A stretch of DNA of 64,000 nt from Macrolepiota albuminosa (taxonomy: Eukaryota > Basidiomycota > Agaricomycetes > Agaricales > Agaricaceae): NCBI GenBank assembly GCA_027475525.1, contig JAMWFC010000107.1, positions 248,001-312,000 of the forward strand, written 5' to 3'. Below the pieces are notes generated by a model. The model had not been told where the DNA came from and searched no databases. It saw nothing but the letters and a program-made list of their open reading frames with translations. Position numbers and translations under genes: made by a program. Of the stretch, positions 32,669 through 41,795 are shown piece after piece (position 1 is the stretch's first letter; each line of letters opens with the position of its first letter).

Positions 32669-32839
32669 GTAACCAGAGTTACAGGTTAGAACTATCTTGT
32701 GTGTTCCACACAGTGCTAAATCAGACCGCAGTATTGGATTTGACTAGAACTAGAGTGAATACAAGATGTTATCTTATGTAATACTCTACTAAACGATTAT
32801 AGCGTCGTTGACGCTTGTAACACGGATGACTCCGTTACA
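32669..32839 (-). repeat. Gypsy-C 5' LTR
   Basis: It is 171 bp; in element orientation it starts TGTAACGGAGTC and ends GGTTACA, followed inside by a T-run and TTAAATCTTCTGC, the same leader pattern as Gypsy-B. Its terminal 130 bp recur at 59285-59411. Confidence 0.8.
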
Positions 32840-32865
32840 TGCTATCTGTAGCCAGCCATAGTAGG

Positions 32866-34840
32866 AGCTCATCACCGGGTCATTTTCTGAGTATTCGTAG
32901 GTGGTGTCCTCTCTCTTGAAGGTTCAGGTGGCACATCCCATGGTCTGTTGTTAAGTTGGAGGATGTTCTTGATGCATTGTGGCTGTGGGGAGCAGGGCCG
33001 GGGTTGTCATGAGTGTGGAGTTATTTGTTGTTGCCTCAAGTGAGCTCGTCAATGTAGCATAGTGTGTCATCTGTGCTAGGAGTGTCAGCCTGGAGTCTTC
33101 TGAAGGTCACTAGCAGTGGGGGTTAGGTGTTATCCATTTGTGAAAGCAGTTCCAGGGGTCTCCAGGTTTGTCCCCAGGTCTTGAAGGTACTAGGGATAGA
33201 GTTAGCCCTATGGCAAGTCGACACGGGCTGATCAAATAGTCTGCCCATTGGGTTGAGGAACTGCAGTATAGCCAAGGTGTTTTGTCACTCTTTCCATTGC
33301 TGTTGCTCTGGAGTTGGGACCATGGGGGTTGCCGGAGTCAGTTCTGGAGGTTCCCATCGGATATAAATTGAGCAACCAGGGTCTGCAGGATTGTTGAGAA
33401 GTTGAGGGGAAGGAGACATGTGGACTTTATCAAGCAGTTGCTGCAGCTCCTCACAGAGGATTGTGTTGTGCCTGTACTTTACCATGGCCTGTTCCAGGAG
33501 TTTTCCTTGAGCAAGTTGTTCCCCAAATTTGACCAAGCAATGTGCCCAGTCCTCCAGAGTGCCTTCAAAGTCGTCATGCCTGAATTTCATGAGTACCACC
33601 CTTGTCCATTGCATGAAGTCCTCCAGCAAGATTTTAAGCAATGAGAGCACCTTGTCACGTTGACACTTGTACTCCTCAAAGTGTTGTCATTCCATTGGCA
33701 ATGGAGGGGTCCATGCAGGTAGGGCAGCAGCTGGGTAGTGTCAAGGCTGGTAGTCATAGTTGGGAGGTTCACAGAGTTGGGGGGCAGGGTGTTGGTAACT
33801 GTAGTAGAGAGTGGGAGCAAAGGGTCCTTTGCTTGGGAAAATTGGGCATGGCCTATGGGGGATAGATGGGGTCTCTGGTAGACTTCTGGGGATGCTCTGG
33901 TATGAGGGCACCTCCACAGGATGAGCCATGGCTAAGTTGAGTGGGGGGGCCAGCTGGCTGAGGGCCCTAGATTGTAGAGAGATAGGTCAGGAGCCCAGTG
34001 GCAGTGGAGGCATTGGTGTTTGTATGGGAGGGGTGGGTAGGTGGGGTGGGGGGTCTGTGCAGAGTAGTAGTCAGGGACTGGACGTCCAGTCTGGTAGCCC
34101 GTGGAGTAGTAGATGTGAATGGTGTAAGGAGAGAGTCTTGATATTATGTCAGGTTTTGCTGAGCCTGGGGCTTTCTGGAAAAGCAATGCCCTTACAAGGT
34201 GGACTTGATCTATGTGTACTTGGGTGTCTGGAACTCCAAACTGTGCTCTGGAGTTTGAGATGCAAACAAGGGATTTCTGGAGTAAGGGACTTGGTCCAGA
34301 AGATGAAAGGAAGAGGAATTAGAGTCAAGTCGAGAACTGGGGGTTCTAAGACGAGACCAGGTCAGTAAAACTTAAGTTGCAAAGTGCATACAAATCTTAA
34401 AAGCACGCAAACAAGTGGAGTGTGCCAGTCAGTGTGTACCAGTTAATCAAAAGGGCACACAAACAATCAATGTAATATCAAGACTAATGTATGACAAGTG
34501 GGTAGCTACTCTTTAAGTACCAGTGGGGATTACTCCAGGTTCCTGAGGAGTTCTGGGATGTCTGGGGTAGTTTCAGAAATTAATAGACAGCAGAGGGAGG
34601 AGGAGAAATTGTATACTGAGGATTGCACATGCAGAGTGCATAATCAATTGACATGGAGAGATGGCCATGATGCATGATGCATGATAGCTGGGGTGATTTC
34701 ATGTGGGGCTGTCAGGAGACATGCATGATGGCAGGGCTTGATGCATGTGATAGTAGTAGAGGCAGTCATGATGGCAGGAGTTGTGTCGTGGAGTTGGCGG
34801 AGGTGTCCTTGGGTGGTTCTGGGTGGGAGGAGTCATGACA
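32866..34840 (-). mobile_element. Gypsy-D family derivative with large internal deletion
   Basis: In element orientation: an LTR (34840-34147), then the gag N-terminus (IHIYYSTGYQTGRPVPDYYS, about 34110), Pro-rich gag (33930-33740), helical gag (33650-33285, DFEGTLEDWAHCLVKFG), then a jump to sequence matching the Gypsy-D gag end beyond the zinc knuckle (32880-32945). The pol region is missing. Stops and frame changes are numerous. It is older and more diverged than Gypsy-D. Confidence 0.75.
34147..34840 (-). repeat. LTR of the Gypsy-D family derivative
   Basis: On the forward strand it reads TGTCAGGTTTTGCTGAG to GGAGTCATGACA, about 694 bp, similar to 39263-39990. The sequence right after it is CTTAT; the matching left duplication was not found because the derivative is truncated. 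Confidence 0.78.
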
Positions 34841-36149
34841 CTTATACATCCAACTTCTCAGTGTACTCTGTCACTCAGTGTTTCTGCCATTGGTACATGT
34901 GGCATCAGAGATGCCTCACTTTCTACCTTAAAAGCTATGCTGGCTTGCCCTTCCAGATCTAATGCATCTGTCATAGGGTCTCGGTTATGCATGTGCAAGG
35001 GCTCCTCATGCCACTCTTATCCTGCTGGAGTATAAAAGGTACTCACCAGATTTGCCTTAGGCACTTCCTGTGCCCATGCTAGTGCCTCTACTAGCTCAAT
35101 TTAGACATCCTGATTATGACATGCCAAGCATTCCTTGGAAGTGTGGCTCCAGGGAGTCGACACCTCCAACTGTCTTGTGGCATTATGCTGCAAATACATC
35201 TGGAGTTCTAAAATGAGAACTCTCACCATCAAATCAGTATATTTAGTACTGAATACAGTGGGCATCTTGTGCTCTTGTCACCTAAGTGCTACTATACACA
35301 CTGAAGTGTATTGCTTGAGTCATGCCTGGGTTGTATATTTCATCACCTCTGAGTGTAGATCCCAGAACACTCACAGGCACATAGTGTAAGCAGTTTTCAA
35401 CCACTGCTCCTCTGCTCTGGCATTGTCATTAGTAGATGACTTAGCAACCTCTTCTGGAAGGTTGGCAACCTTCTAGACCTCATCTACTGCTGATGTACAT
35501 GGAAAACAATTTTCTGCATTGCCTGCTTCATGAGTCAGATTCTCCTTTGGTACCTCCTCTATACGGACTTCTGCTATCCTGGTGGGCATTGAGCCCACCG
35601 CAGCCTGCCTGGCCCTACTAGTCCAGCTTGGGAGCATATGTTCCCCAATCTATATCAACAAGTTGGTTACTTCTGAGGTGCCCTGGGTACATGTCAACTG
35701 CCTGACCTCATCAGAAGGCCCTTTGGAAGCCAACTGGCTGGACCATCAAAGTTCTTCTGGCAACTGTGTAATTGGGGGAGTTAATCTCCCTGGCATCTTG
35801 TCCTGAGGCCATTGCTGACCATCATGTCGCAAGCTCTTAGCTCTCTAGGCCTCACTTCCATTCCTGGGCAGGTTGGTGCTCCAACCTCGACCTTGAGCCT
35901 TGGGTTCTGACTGGCTCACATTGGATGCCTGTGCATCCTGAGTGTCTGCTGTGTCACTTTGTAGATCGTGGGTGTTCTGTCTACTGTCAGTAGTGACTGC
36001 AGATATATGGTTACTCATTGATCTCCTGTTTGAAATTTGCATGATGTGGCTGTGCAAGAAGCTTAAGAAGCTGATAAAGTTCTGTCAACAAACTCTATGA
36101 CTAACATTGGATGCTAGGCAATAGATCCTAGCTAGCGAATTCAAAAAAA
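34841..36149 (-). pseudogene. Gypsy-E: gag fragment related to Gypsy-B and Gypsy-C
   Basis: A start near 36057 (MHSHIMQISNRRSMSNHISA) leads to a Ser/Gln-rich N-terminus. After many stops it reaches STKYTDLMVRVLILELQMYL followed by QHNATRQLEVSTP (about 35240-35150), which aligns with SNEYIKLFVRIFELKVVEYL of Gypsy-C gag. The remainder of gag and pol is lost where the Gypsy-D-type LTR begins. It represents a third, diverged gag of this group. Confidence 0.6.
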
Positions 36150-36365
36150 TGTAACAAAGTTAAGGATATTGTGAGAGGTTAGTTCACATAGATCAGACCA
36201 GACCAGTCTATTGTAAAATAAAGATAAGCTGCTTTATAAGCAGCAAGTAAGTATCTATTTATATAAATGTAAATAAAATTATATTATAAGAAATATAATA
36301 TAATTTTAGCTATGTCTACTAACTAGAAGCTATGTGGCTGTGGCCACATAGTACACTATGCTACA
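36150..36365 (-). repeat. Possible Gypsy-E LTR
   Basis: A 216-bp segment starts TGTAACAAAG on the forward strand, ends ATGCTACA, and lies behind an A-run, as the Gypsy-C LTR does. It contains an AT-rich inverted repeat (AATTATATTATAAGAAATATAATATAATT region, 36279-36307). There is no partner LTR. Confidence 0.45.
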
Positions 36366-37322
36366 GTGCATGGTTGTCTGCTGCATAGGGTGGCATCTGG
36401 GGGAGTGTGGAGGGTGGAGAAAAAGAGGGGGAAGAAGGAAAGAAAGGGGCATGGATGTCTACTAGCACACCAGTAGACATAGCAGATGTCAGATGTCATA
36501 TCAGGAGGGAGGAGGGAAGTGGGATGCATGTGGCAGACAGAGGTGGCATGTCAGGTAGTTTGGGGAGTGGAGAGGATAGCACTGGAGAGAAAAGGGTAGA
36601 AGGGATGTGTGTGAGTATCTGCTGTCTGCTGGCATGCCAGCAGACAGTAGCTGACATCAGCAGAAGGTAGTTAATGTCAAAAGAAATCTTCCTGTTTAAA
36701 AATGACAAATAATTTAGTAGAGATGGTGCTGGGTTGAAAGAGAGGAAACAAGTCTGGTAGATCTGTGTCTTGTCCATGAAGATGAACATAACAAATGAAT
36801 TTACTGAGATGGTATCTTTTGACCAATCTATATATATACTATAATATTGCAACTAGTCCTAGTGGTTCAGTGGAATATTTGTCAATTGATATTCAATATT
36901 GTATATAGCAGCAGGTTTGACTCCCTCTATTCCACCTTAATCATGTCTAATGGTGTCTTTTTATATGGGTGCATTTTTGCACTACATGTACACCATACTG
37001 ACTTCTGATAAGCACCTGTAGTACAATAGAATCTTGATAAGTTGATATTTCATATTGTGTTCAAGAAGCAGGTTTGACTCCTCCCTAGTGCACATTATAG
37101 CAGCAGGCTGCTGACATTTGTTAGCGATATTAATTTAATCTGTTCAAAACTCCAGAGATTTCTGCAGAGGAAGAGGATGGAATGTATTTACACACGTGTT
37201 TCTTCCAATGCATGTGATTAATTGATGATATACTGTGGCTGGCTACCTTTGTGCTAGTCTTTGTGAAACAGATAGCCAGCTCTGGTATATTGTCACTTAT
37301 CACATGCACTGCAATAAACATA
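36366..37322 (+). repeat. Composite repeat CR, copy 2 (left of Tc1 element)
   Basis: It parallels copy 1: a GA-rich part (36400-36660), the conserved ACAAGTCTGGTAGA..TTTGACCAATCTAT block (36750-36835), two tRNA-like modules (36856-36930, 37012-37085) and a foldback arm from 37090. The arm is continued at 39007-39095 after the Tc1 insertion. Confidence 0.65.
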
Positions 37323-37543
37323 CAGTGGCTCAAAAAACTGTCTCAATGTTTCATACTTTTTGAAAGATGACATTGGCATGAAGGATGAGAAGTACCTAAA
37401 ATCCTAATTAAATCATGTAAAATACTATAGCATCGAAGCTACAGAACAAATCTAGGTTTATGTAATTGAGATCAAAACTGATGGAGTGATGGCCATTTTA
37501 AAATATTCACTCATTGGGACAGTTTTTTGAGCATCTCTAATTT
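37323..37543 (+). repeat. Tc1-1 left terminal inverted repeat
   Basis: About 220 bp, starting CAGTGGCTCAAAAAACTGTC and ending GGGACAGTTTTTTGAGCATC. The inner end is itself an inverted copy of the outer end, so each arm carries two opposed copies of the terminal motif. Confidence 0.85.
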
Positions 37544-37682
37544 TTCAGGTTTATCCCTATTTTACTCAGAAATAAAGAGTAAGTTGCATGTGGGAATATA
37601 AACAAAGTCATGTGACCATGTTTAGATATATTTGGGAGTAGTTCAAGCTGGTTGAACCACATCTTGACCTTCAACCACCATC

Positions 37683-38779
37683 ATGAAACCTATTCCTCCT
37701 GCACAACGCTCTACTGTTGCTTCTCTTCTTGCTCAAGGGTATTCTCTGCATCAGATTGGGGCTCAAACTGGTCTAGGGAAGTCTACTATTGGGAGGATTA
37801 GTAGAGAGTTGGAGATGGACAAGGAAAACCATCCTGGAGGCCGTCCTGCTAAGCTTACTCCACGTGATAAACAGGCTATTGTTCGACAAATCTCAGCTGG
37901 GAGACTTGATACAGCTGTCCAGGCCACCAATTTTATCAACAGCATCATTTCCAACCCTGTCTCTCCCCAGACTGTCTGGAATGTGTTGAAGGAGGAGGGG
38001 TATCGGTCTGCTACTAAGAGAAAAGTTCCTATGCTCAAAGCTAGACATCGACAACTGCGGCTTAAATGGGCTCAGGAGCATCAGAACTGGACTATAGAGG
38101 ACTGGAAAAGGGTGTTGTGAACAGATGAGACAAAGATTAACAGGATTGGGTCAGATGGGAAGCAGTATGTGTGGAAGCTACAAGGAGAAGACATTTCAGA
38201 CCGAACAACTACATCTACTGTGAAGCATGGAGGAGGGAATAATCTCATGGTATGAGGCTGTATGAGTTGGAATGGGGTAGGAAAGCTTGTAGAGGTGGTG
38301 GGGATCATGAATGCAGAGCAGTACTGTGAAATTTTGGATGATGGAGCAAAGGAGAGCTTTGAGAAGTTGGAGATGGAGGAGGGTGCCTGCTACTTTCAAC
38401 AGGACAATGACCCCAAACACAACTCCAAGAGGGCTGACAAGTGGTTTGAGGACAACAACTTTGATGTCCTTTGGTGGCCAGCCCAATCCCCTGATCTCAA
38501 CCCTATTGAACATCTCTGGGAGTACCTCAAGGAGCAACTTAGGCAGTATGAAACATCTCCTCATGGTGTGCATGAATTATGGGAAAGGGTTGCAAAGGAG
38601 TGGGATGAAATACCACCAGAGGTATGCCAAAGACTAATAGAAAGCATGCCTAGAAGGATTCAAGCAGTTATCAAGAGTGGGATGAAATACCACCAGAGGT
38701 ATGCCAAAGACTAATAGAAAGCATGCCTAGAAGGATTCAAGCAGTTATCAAAGCAAATGGAGAACATACAAAGTACTAG
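37683..38779 (+). pseudogene. Tc1-1 transposase (DD34E), nearly intact
   Basis: An N-terminal pair of helix-turn-helix domains (LAQGYSLHQIGAQTGLGKST; GRPAKLTPRDKQAIVRQ; VSPQTVWNVLKEEGY) precedes the catalytic core. Motifs are TDETKINRIG (first Asp), CYFQQDNDPKH (second Asp) and SPDLNPIEHLWEYLK (Glu). I count 34 residues between the second Asp and the Glu. Two in-frame TGA stops (38118 and 38252) replace expected Trp. The span is 1,097 bp, but without one 77-bp copy it is 1,020 bp, exactly 340 codons. It is dead because of the two stops only. Confidence 0.92.
38598..38751. repeat. Exact 77-bp tandem duplication (probable assembly artefact)
   Basis: Copies start at 38598 and 38675 in the transposase C-terminus. 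One copy alone restores the frame to the stop at 38777. Confidence 0.93.
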
Positions 38780-38785
38780 ATACTA

Positions 38786-39006
38786 AAATTAGAGATGCTC
38801 AAAAAACTGTCCCAATGAATGAATATTTTAAAATGGCTATTCCTCCATCAGTTTTGATCTTGATTACATAAGCCTAGGCCCATTTTCTAGCTACGATGCC
38901 ATAGTATGTTACATGATTTAATCAGGAATTTAGGTACTTTCCATCCTTCATGCCGATGTCATCTTTCAAAAAGTATGAAACATTGGGACAGTTTTTTGAG
39001 CCACTG
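38786..39006 (-). repeat. Tc1-1 right terminal inverted repeat
   Basis: Inverse of 37323-37543 with scattered differences, ending CCACTG next to the TA duplication. Confidence 0.85.
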
Positions 39007-39262
39007 TACATGCAAGCTCCTCCATCCTATTTTTCTTCAGTAATTTCTAGAGTTTTGAAAAAATCAACTTAATAATGCTAGCAAGCCAATAAATAGATAA
39101 TTTACTGGGGCTTACTACAAGTCAGTATAGTTAGGTCAGTAAATTTATTTGATCTGTTTATCTGCTCATGAACAGGATACAGGTCCACCAGACTTGTTTT
39201 CTTCTCTTTCAACTCAGTAGAGGCCCTACTAAATTATTTGTCATTCTTACACAGGACCTAAC
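39007..39262 (+). repeat. CR/foldback sequence between Tc1-1 and Gypsy-D
   Basis: 39007-39095 completes the foldback arm interrupted by Tc1-1 (AATTTCTAGAGTTTTGAAAAAATC). 39096-39262 is CR in reverse orientation (CCACCAGACTTG..TTTCAACTCAGTAGAGG) and ends with CTAAC, the Gypsy-D target duplication. Confidence 0.55.
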
Positions 39263-39990
39263 TGTCAGGTTTTGCTGAGTCAGGGGCTTTCCGGGAAAGC
39301 AATCGCCCTTACAATGCGGACTTGACCCACGGATACTCGGGTGTCTGGAACTCCGGGGCTAGGACTCCGGGGTTCAAGACGTGGACAGGGGTAATCCCGG
39401 GAGAGGGAACTTGGTCCGGGGGTTTTGGGTTGTGAGTAGCTGGGAGGTTCGGGTGGGGGTCAAGTCATGAACTGGAGGTTCTAAGATGAGACCAAGTTAG
39501 CAAATTAAAGTCGCGAAGTACGTACCAATCTTAGAGCACACGAGTATTCAAGCGTGCCAGTCAAAGCGTGCCAGTCAATGCGTACCAGTCAAATAGAGGG
39601 CACACAACAATACAAGTAACCAAGTGAAAACAGTGTAAGCAGTGTAATATCAAGACTAGCGAATACAATGGGGAGCTACTACGGGGCTGGGTCTCGGGGT
39701 TCCGGAGTGTCTGGGATGGGTTCTAGGAGTCATTGAGTAGCGGGCAGGGACTGTATACCTGGATCGTGCGATCAATTGGCGTGGGGGCAGCTGTGATGCG
39801 TGATGCGTGATGGCCGGGAGCGTGATCCAATCATTGATCAGGGCTGGTGGCAGCTGATGGCGGTCCTTGATGCACGTGATGGCGGTGTCGGTAGTCGTGA
39901 TGGTGGGGCGTGTCCTGTGGGGTCAGAGAGAGGGTCCCAGGTGGTGTTCCGGGGGTGTCCCAGGGTGGATCCGGAGGGGAGGTCGTGACA
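39263..39990 (-). repeat. Gypsy-D 3' LTR
   Basis: 728 bp; forward strand TGTCAGGTTTTGCTGAG to GGTCGTGACA. Partner of 48937-49788. Confidence 0.92.
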
Positions 39991-40004
39991 TCACCCCCCC
40001 TCAG
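39991..40004 (-). other. Gypsy-D polypurine tract
   Basis: In element orientation GCTGAGGGGGGGTGA directly precedes the 3' LTR (TGTCACGACC), as expected for the plus-strand primer. Confidence 0.75.
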
Positions 40005-40117
40005 CGCCAAGACCCTCCGAGGCGCACGTAGCCGGGGGTTCGGACCGGGGGCCAATTGTGGGATCCAGCACCTGACTTGCCACGTATTGAAAAAAAAATT
40101 TACTATCAAACTCAACC

Positions 40118-41781
40118 ATGTCATGTACACCAACGCATTCCCCAATGCCCCCACACACTAACGAGGTCGCACCCCTCATGGCTTGGGAAGTCCGGGACGC
40201 GCGATACCAAGCCTGTCTCGATCAGAAGCGCATGGCAGAACTCGCTCAGCAACGTGAGTGTCTTCCCGCATCGTCCGCCTATCTTACTGACCTTCCCTGT
40301 TTCAGAACAACTCAACAATCCTGTCGTGGGTCCCAGCCGGCACCCAGAGCCTGCTTCCGATGCGGGTTCTAGTGTCGTCCCAGAGGCCCGCCTGAGTCAT
40401 CCCACGCCTACCTTTGCGCGGATGACTGTCCGCCCTCCCCATCCTCAACCCCCTCCCCGCCCTAGGCTGCCTGCTCCTCGTTTCTGTCATTCCAGGATGG
40501 CGGTGGGGGCCGTTTGCAAAGTTCCAGAGGGTCAGCGTGTTGTGTGGGTGGACGCAACGCAGGAGTTGTTTGGGGAGGCCCTGAAGAGGCCCTGGGGTCT
40601 ACCCGCCCACGCCTGGTGCATGAGTAACGGACCGGTGAGTGCTTTCTTACCTCGGGTCTCGTTGCTGACTTTGGCACAGTGTCTCCACTGCGCTTGACAA
40701 ACGGTCCCCTGCCTGTTTGAGGTCCCGGGCCCCTTGTCCCGCCGGGACACGTCCGTGTGTGAGGCGTGCCACCTCAACCACGAGTGATGTTCTGTGTCGG
40801 CGCTGTGGAGAGTGCACTGTGTCTCCCGGGAGCAGGGGTGGCTACTGGGGGGGTCACCCGGAGGATGGGGGTCGAGGAGCGGGACTGGGTGGTGGAGCCG
40901 GTGGGGGAGGTGGCCGCGGCAGGTCCAGGGGGGTCGGGGGGTGGGGGGCCAGGGTCGGCCCATGGTCCTCATCACGCGCCGAGTGACCCAGCCTGGGGGG
41001 AGCTGAGAGGGGCACGGGGGGCGCCCTCATAAGAGGAAGCAGCGGGCGTCGCCAAGCCCTTCCTCAGGGCCATCGAAGAGGGGGCATTTGCCCTCCGAGA
41101 CCCCGCCCCCGGTTTCCCCACCATGCCTCTCCCTGGCAGTGTTCTCCCCCTTGTCTGGGGGCCCCCAAGATGTCGACGTCGGGGTTCAGGCTGGGCAGAA
41201 GCAGGGGGGCCAGGAGGGGGAGGAGACGGCGGTCCCAAGGGGTCTGGAGGGGGATCAGGAGGCCGTGCTCCGGGATCTGGAGGGGGCCAGGGTCGCTCGG
41301 GGGGAGGCGGAGGCTAAGTTGGAGGCCTTGAGGGCGAGGTTGAGGCAGGGGGTGGGGTTCCTGGAGGGGCTGTTGGAGGCTATGCATCGGGACATGGTGG
41401 TCGCCCGCATGGCCTTGCTAAGTGAGTGTTCCCTTCCCCGGACTTGGCATCCTATTGACGCCCACAGGCTGGGCCCAGGAGCACCATTTGCTCCTGGACG
41501 GGGCAGCTGCGGCACTCGCGGCGCTGCATAAGGAGCAGCGCCCAGAGGTGACAACTCCCGGGATGGAGCGGGGCCTCGATTTGCTGGGGTGGGTGGTGTC
41601 AGCACACCGGCGGAGGAACGTGCCCGCCCCCAGCTCTTGGTTCGAAAGGGTCCTGGACGAGGGTGAGCCTCTCCCGTCCTGGGAGCAGTTGGCAGAGGAG
41701 GTACTGCAGGAGCATGGTCCAGCGGGGATGGGGGAGGGGTTCCGAGGCTGGCCAGGGGAGGGAGCGAGCGAGGGCCGGTAG
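40118..41781 (+). pseudogene. Antisense four-exon gene inside Gypsy-D: Cys-cluster and coiled-coil protein
   Basis: It lies between the integrase end and the polypurine tract, on the strand opposite to the retrotransposon genes. Exon 1 (40118 or 40145 to 40253, EVRDARYQACLDQKRMAELA) is followed by introns 40254-40305, 40635-40679 and 41422-41467. All are GTGAGT..CAG; the phases fit at all three junctions. Exon 3 opens with CLHCA-stop-QTVPC and CEACHLNHE-stop-C: C-x2-C-x6-C-x15-C-x2-C-x6-C, a Zn2Cys6-like arrangement. Both stops are TGA where CGA is plausible. A predicted coiled coil follows (RVARGEAEAKLEALRARLRQ), and exon 4 ends SWEQLAEEVLQEHGPAG at the TAG 41779-41781. Two apparent frame changes (about 40790 and 41150) mark it as decayed. 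Function unknown. Confidence 0.65.
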
Positions 41782-41795
41782 TTTTCTTTTTTTTT

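Larger units (their letters stand above)
25694..32839 (-). mobile_element. Gypsy-C: 5'-complete Ty3/Gypsy element truncated inside integrase
   Basis: On the reverse strand the order is LTR (32839-32669), gag with CCHC knuckle, retropepsin, RT, RNase H, linker, and the start of the integrase zinc finger, where it is cut off at CR sequence (about 25694). No 3' LTR is present. It is the least damaged pol in the window and is the best reference for Gypsy-A and Gypsy-B, with which it shares about half of its aligned residues by eye. CR-like sequence AGCCAGCCATAG occurs just outside its LTR (32851-32862), so it probably inserted into CR. A solo LTR-F lies inside it. Confidence 0.85.
37323..39006 (+). 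mobile_element. Tc1-1: Tc1/mariner-type DNA transposon
   Basis: The ends CAGTGGCTCAAAAAACTGTC and its inverse are flanked by TA on both sides (37321-37322, 39007-39008), the standard Tc1/mariner target duplication. Length is 1,684 bp, or 1,607 after removing one 77-bp artefact copy. The terminal inverted repeats are long, about 215-220 bp. It sits inside the foldback part of a CR repeat. Confidence 0.93.
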
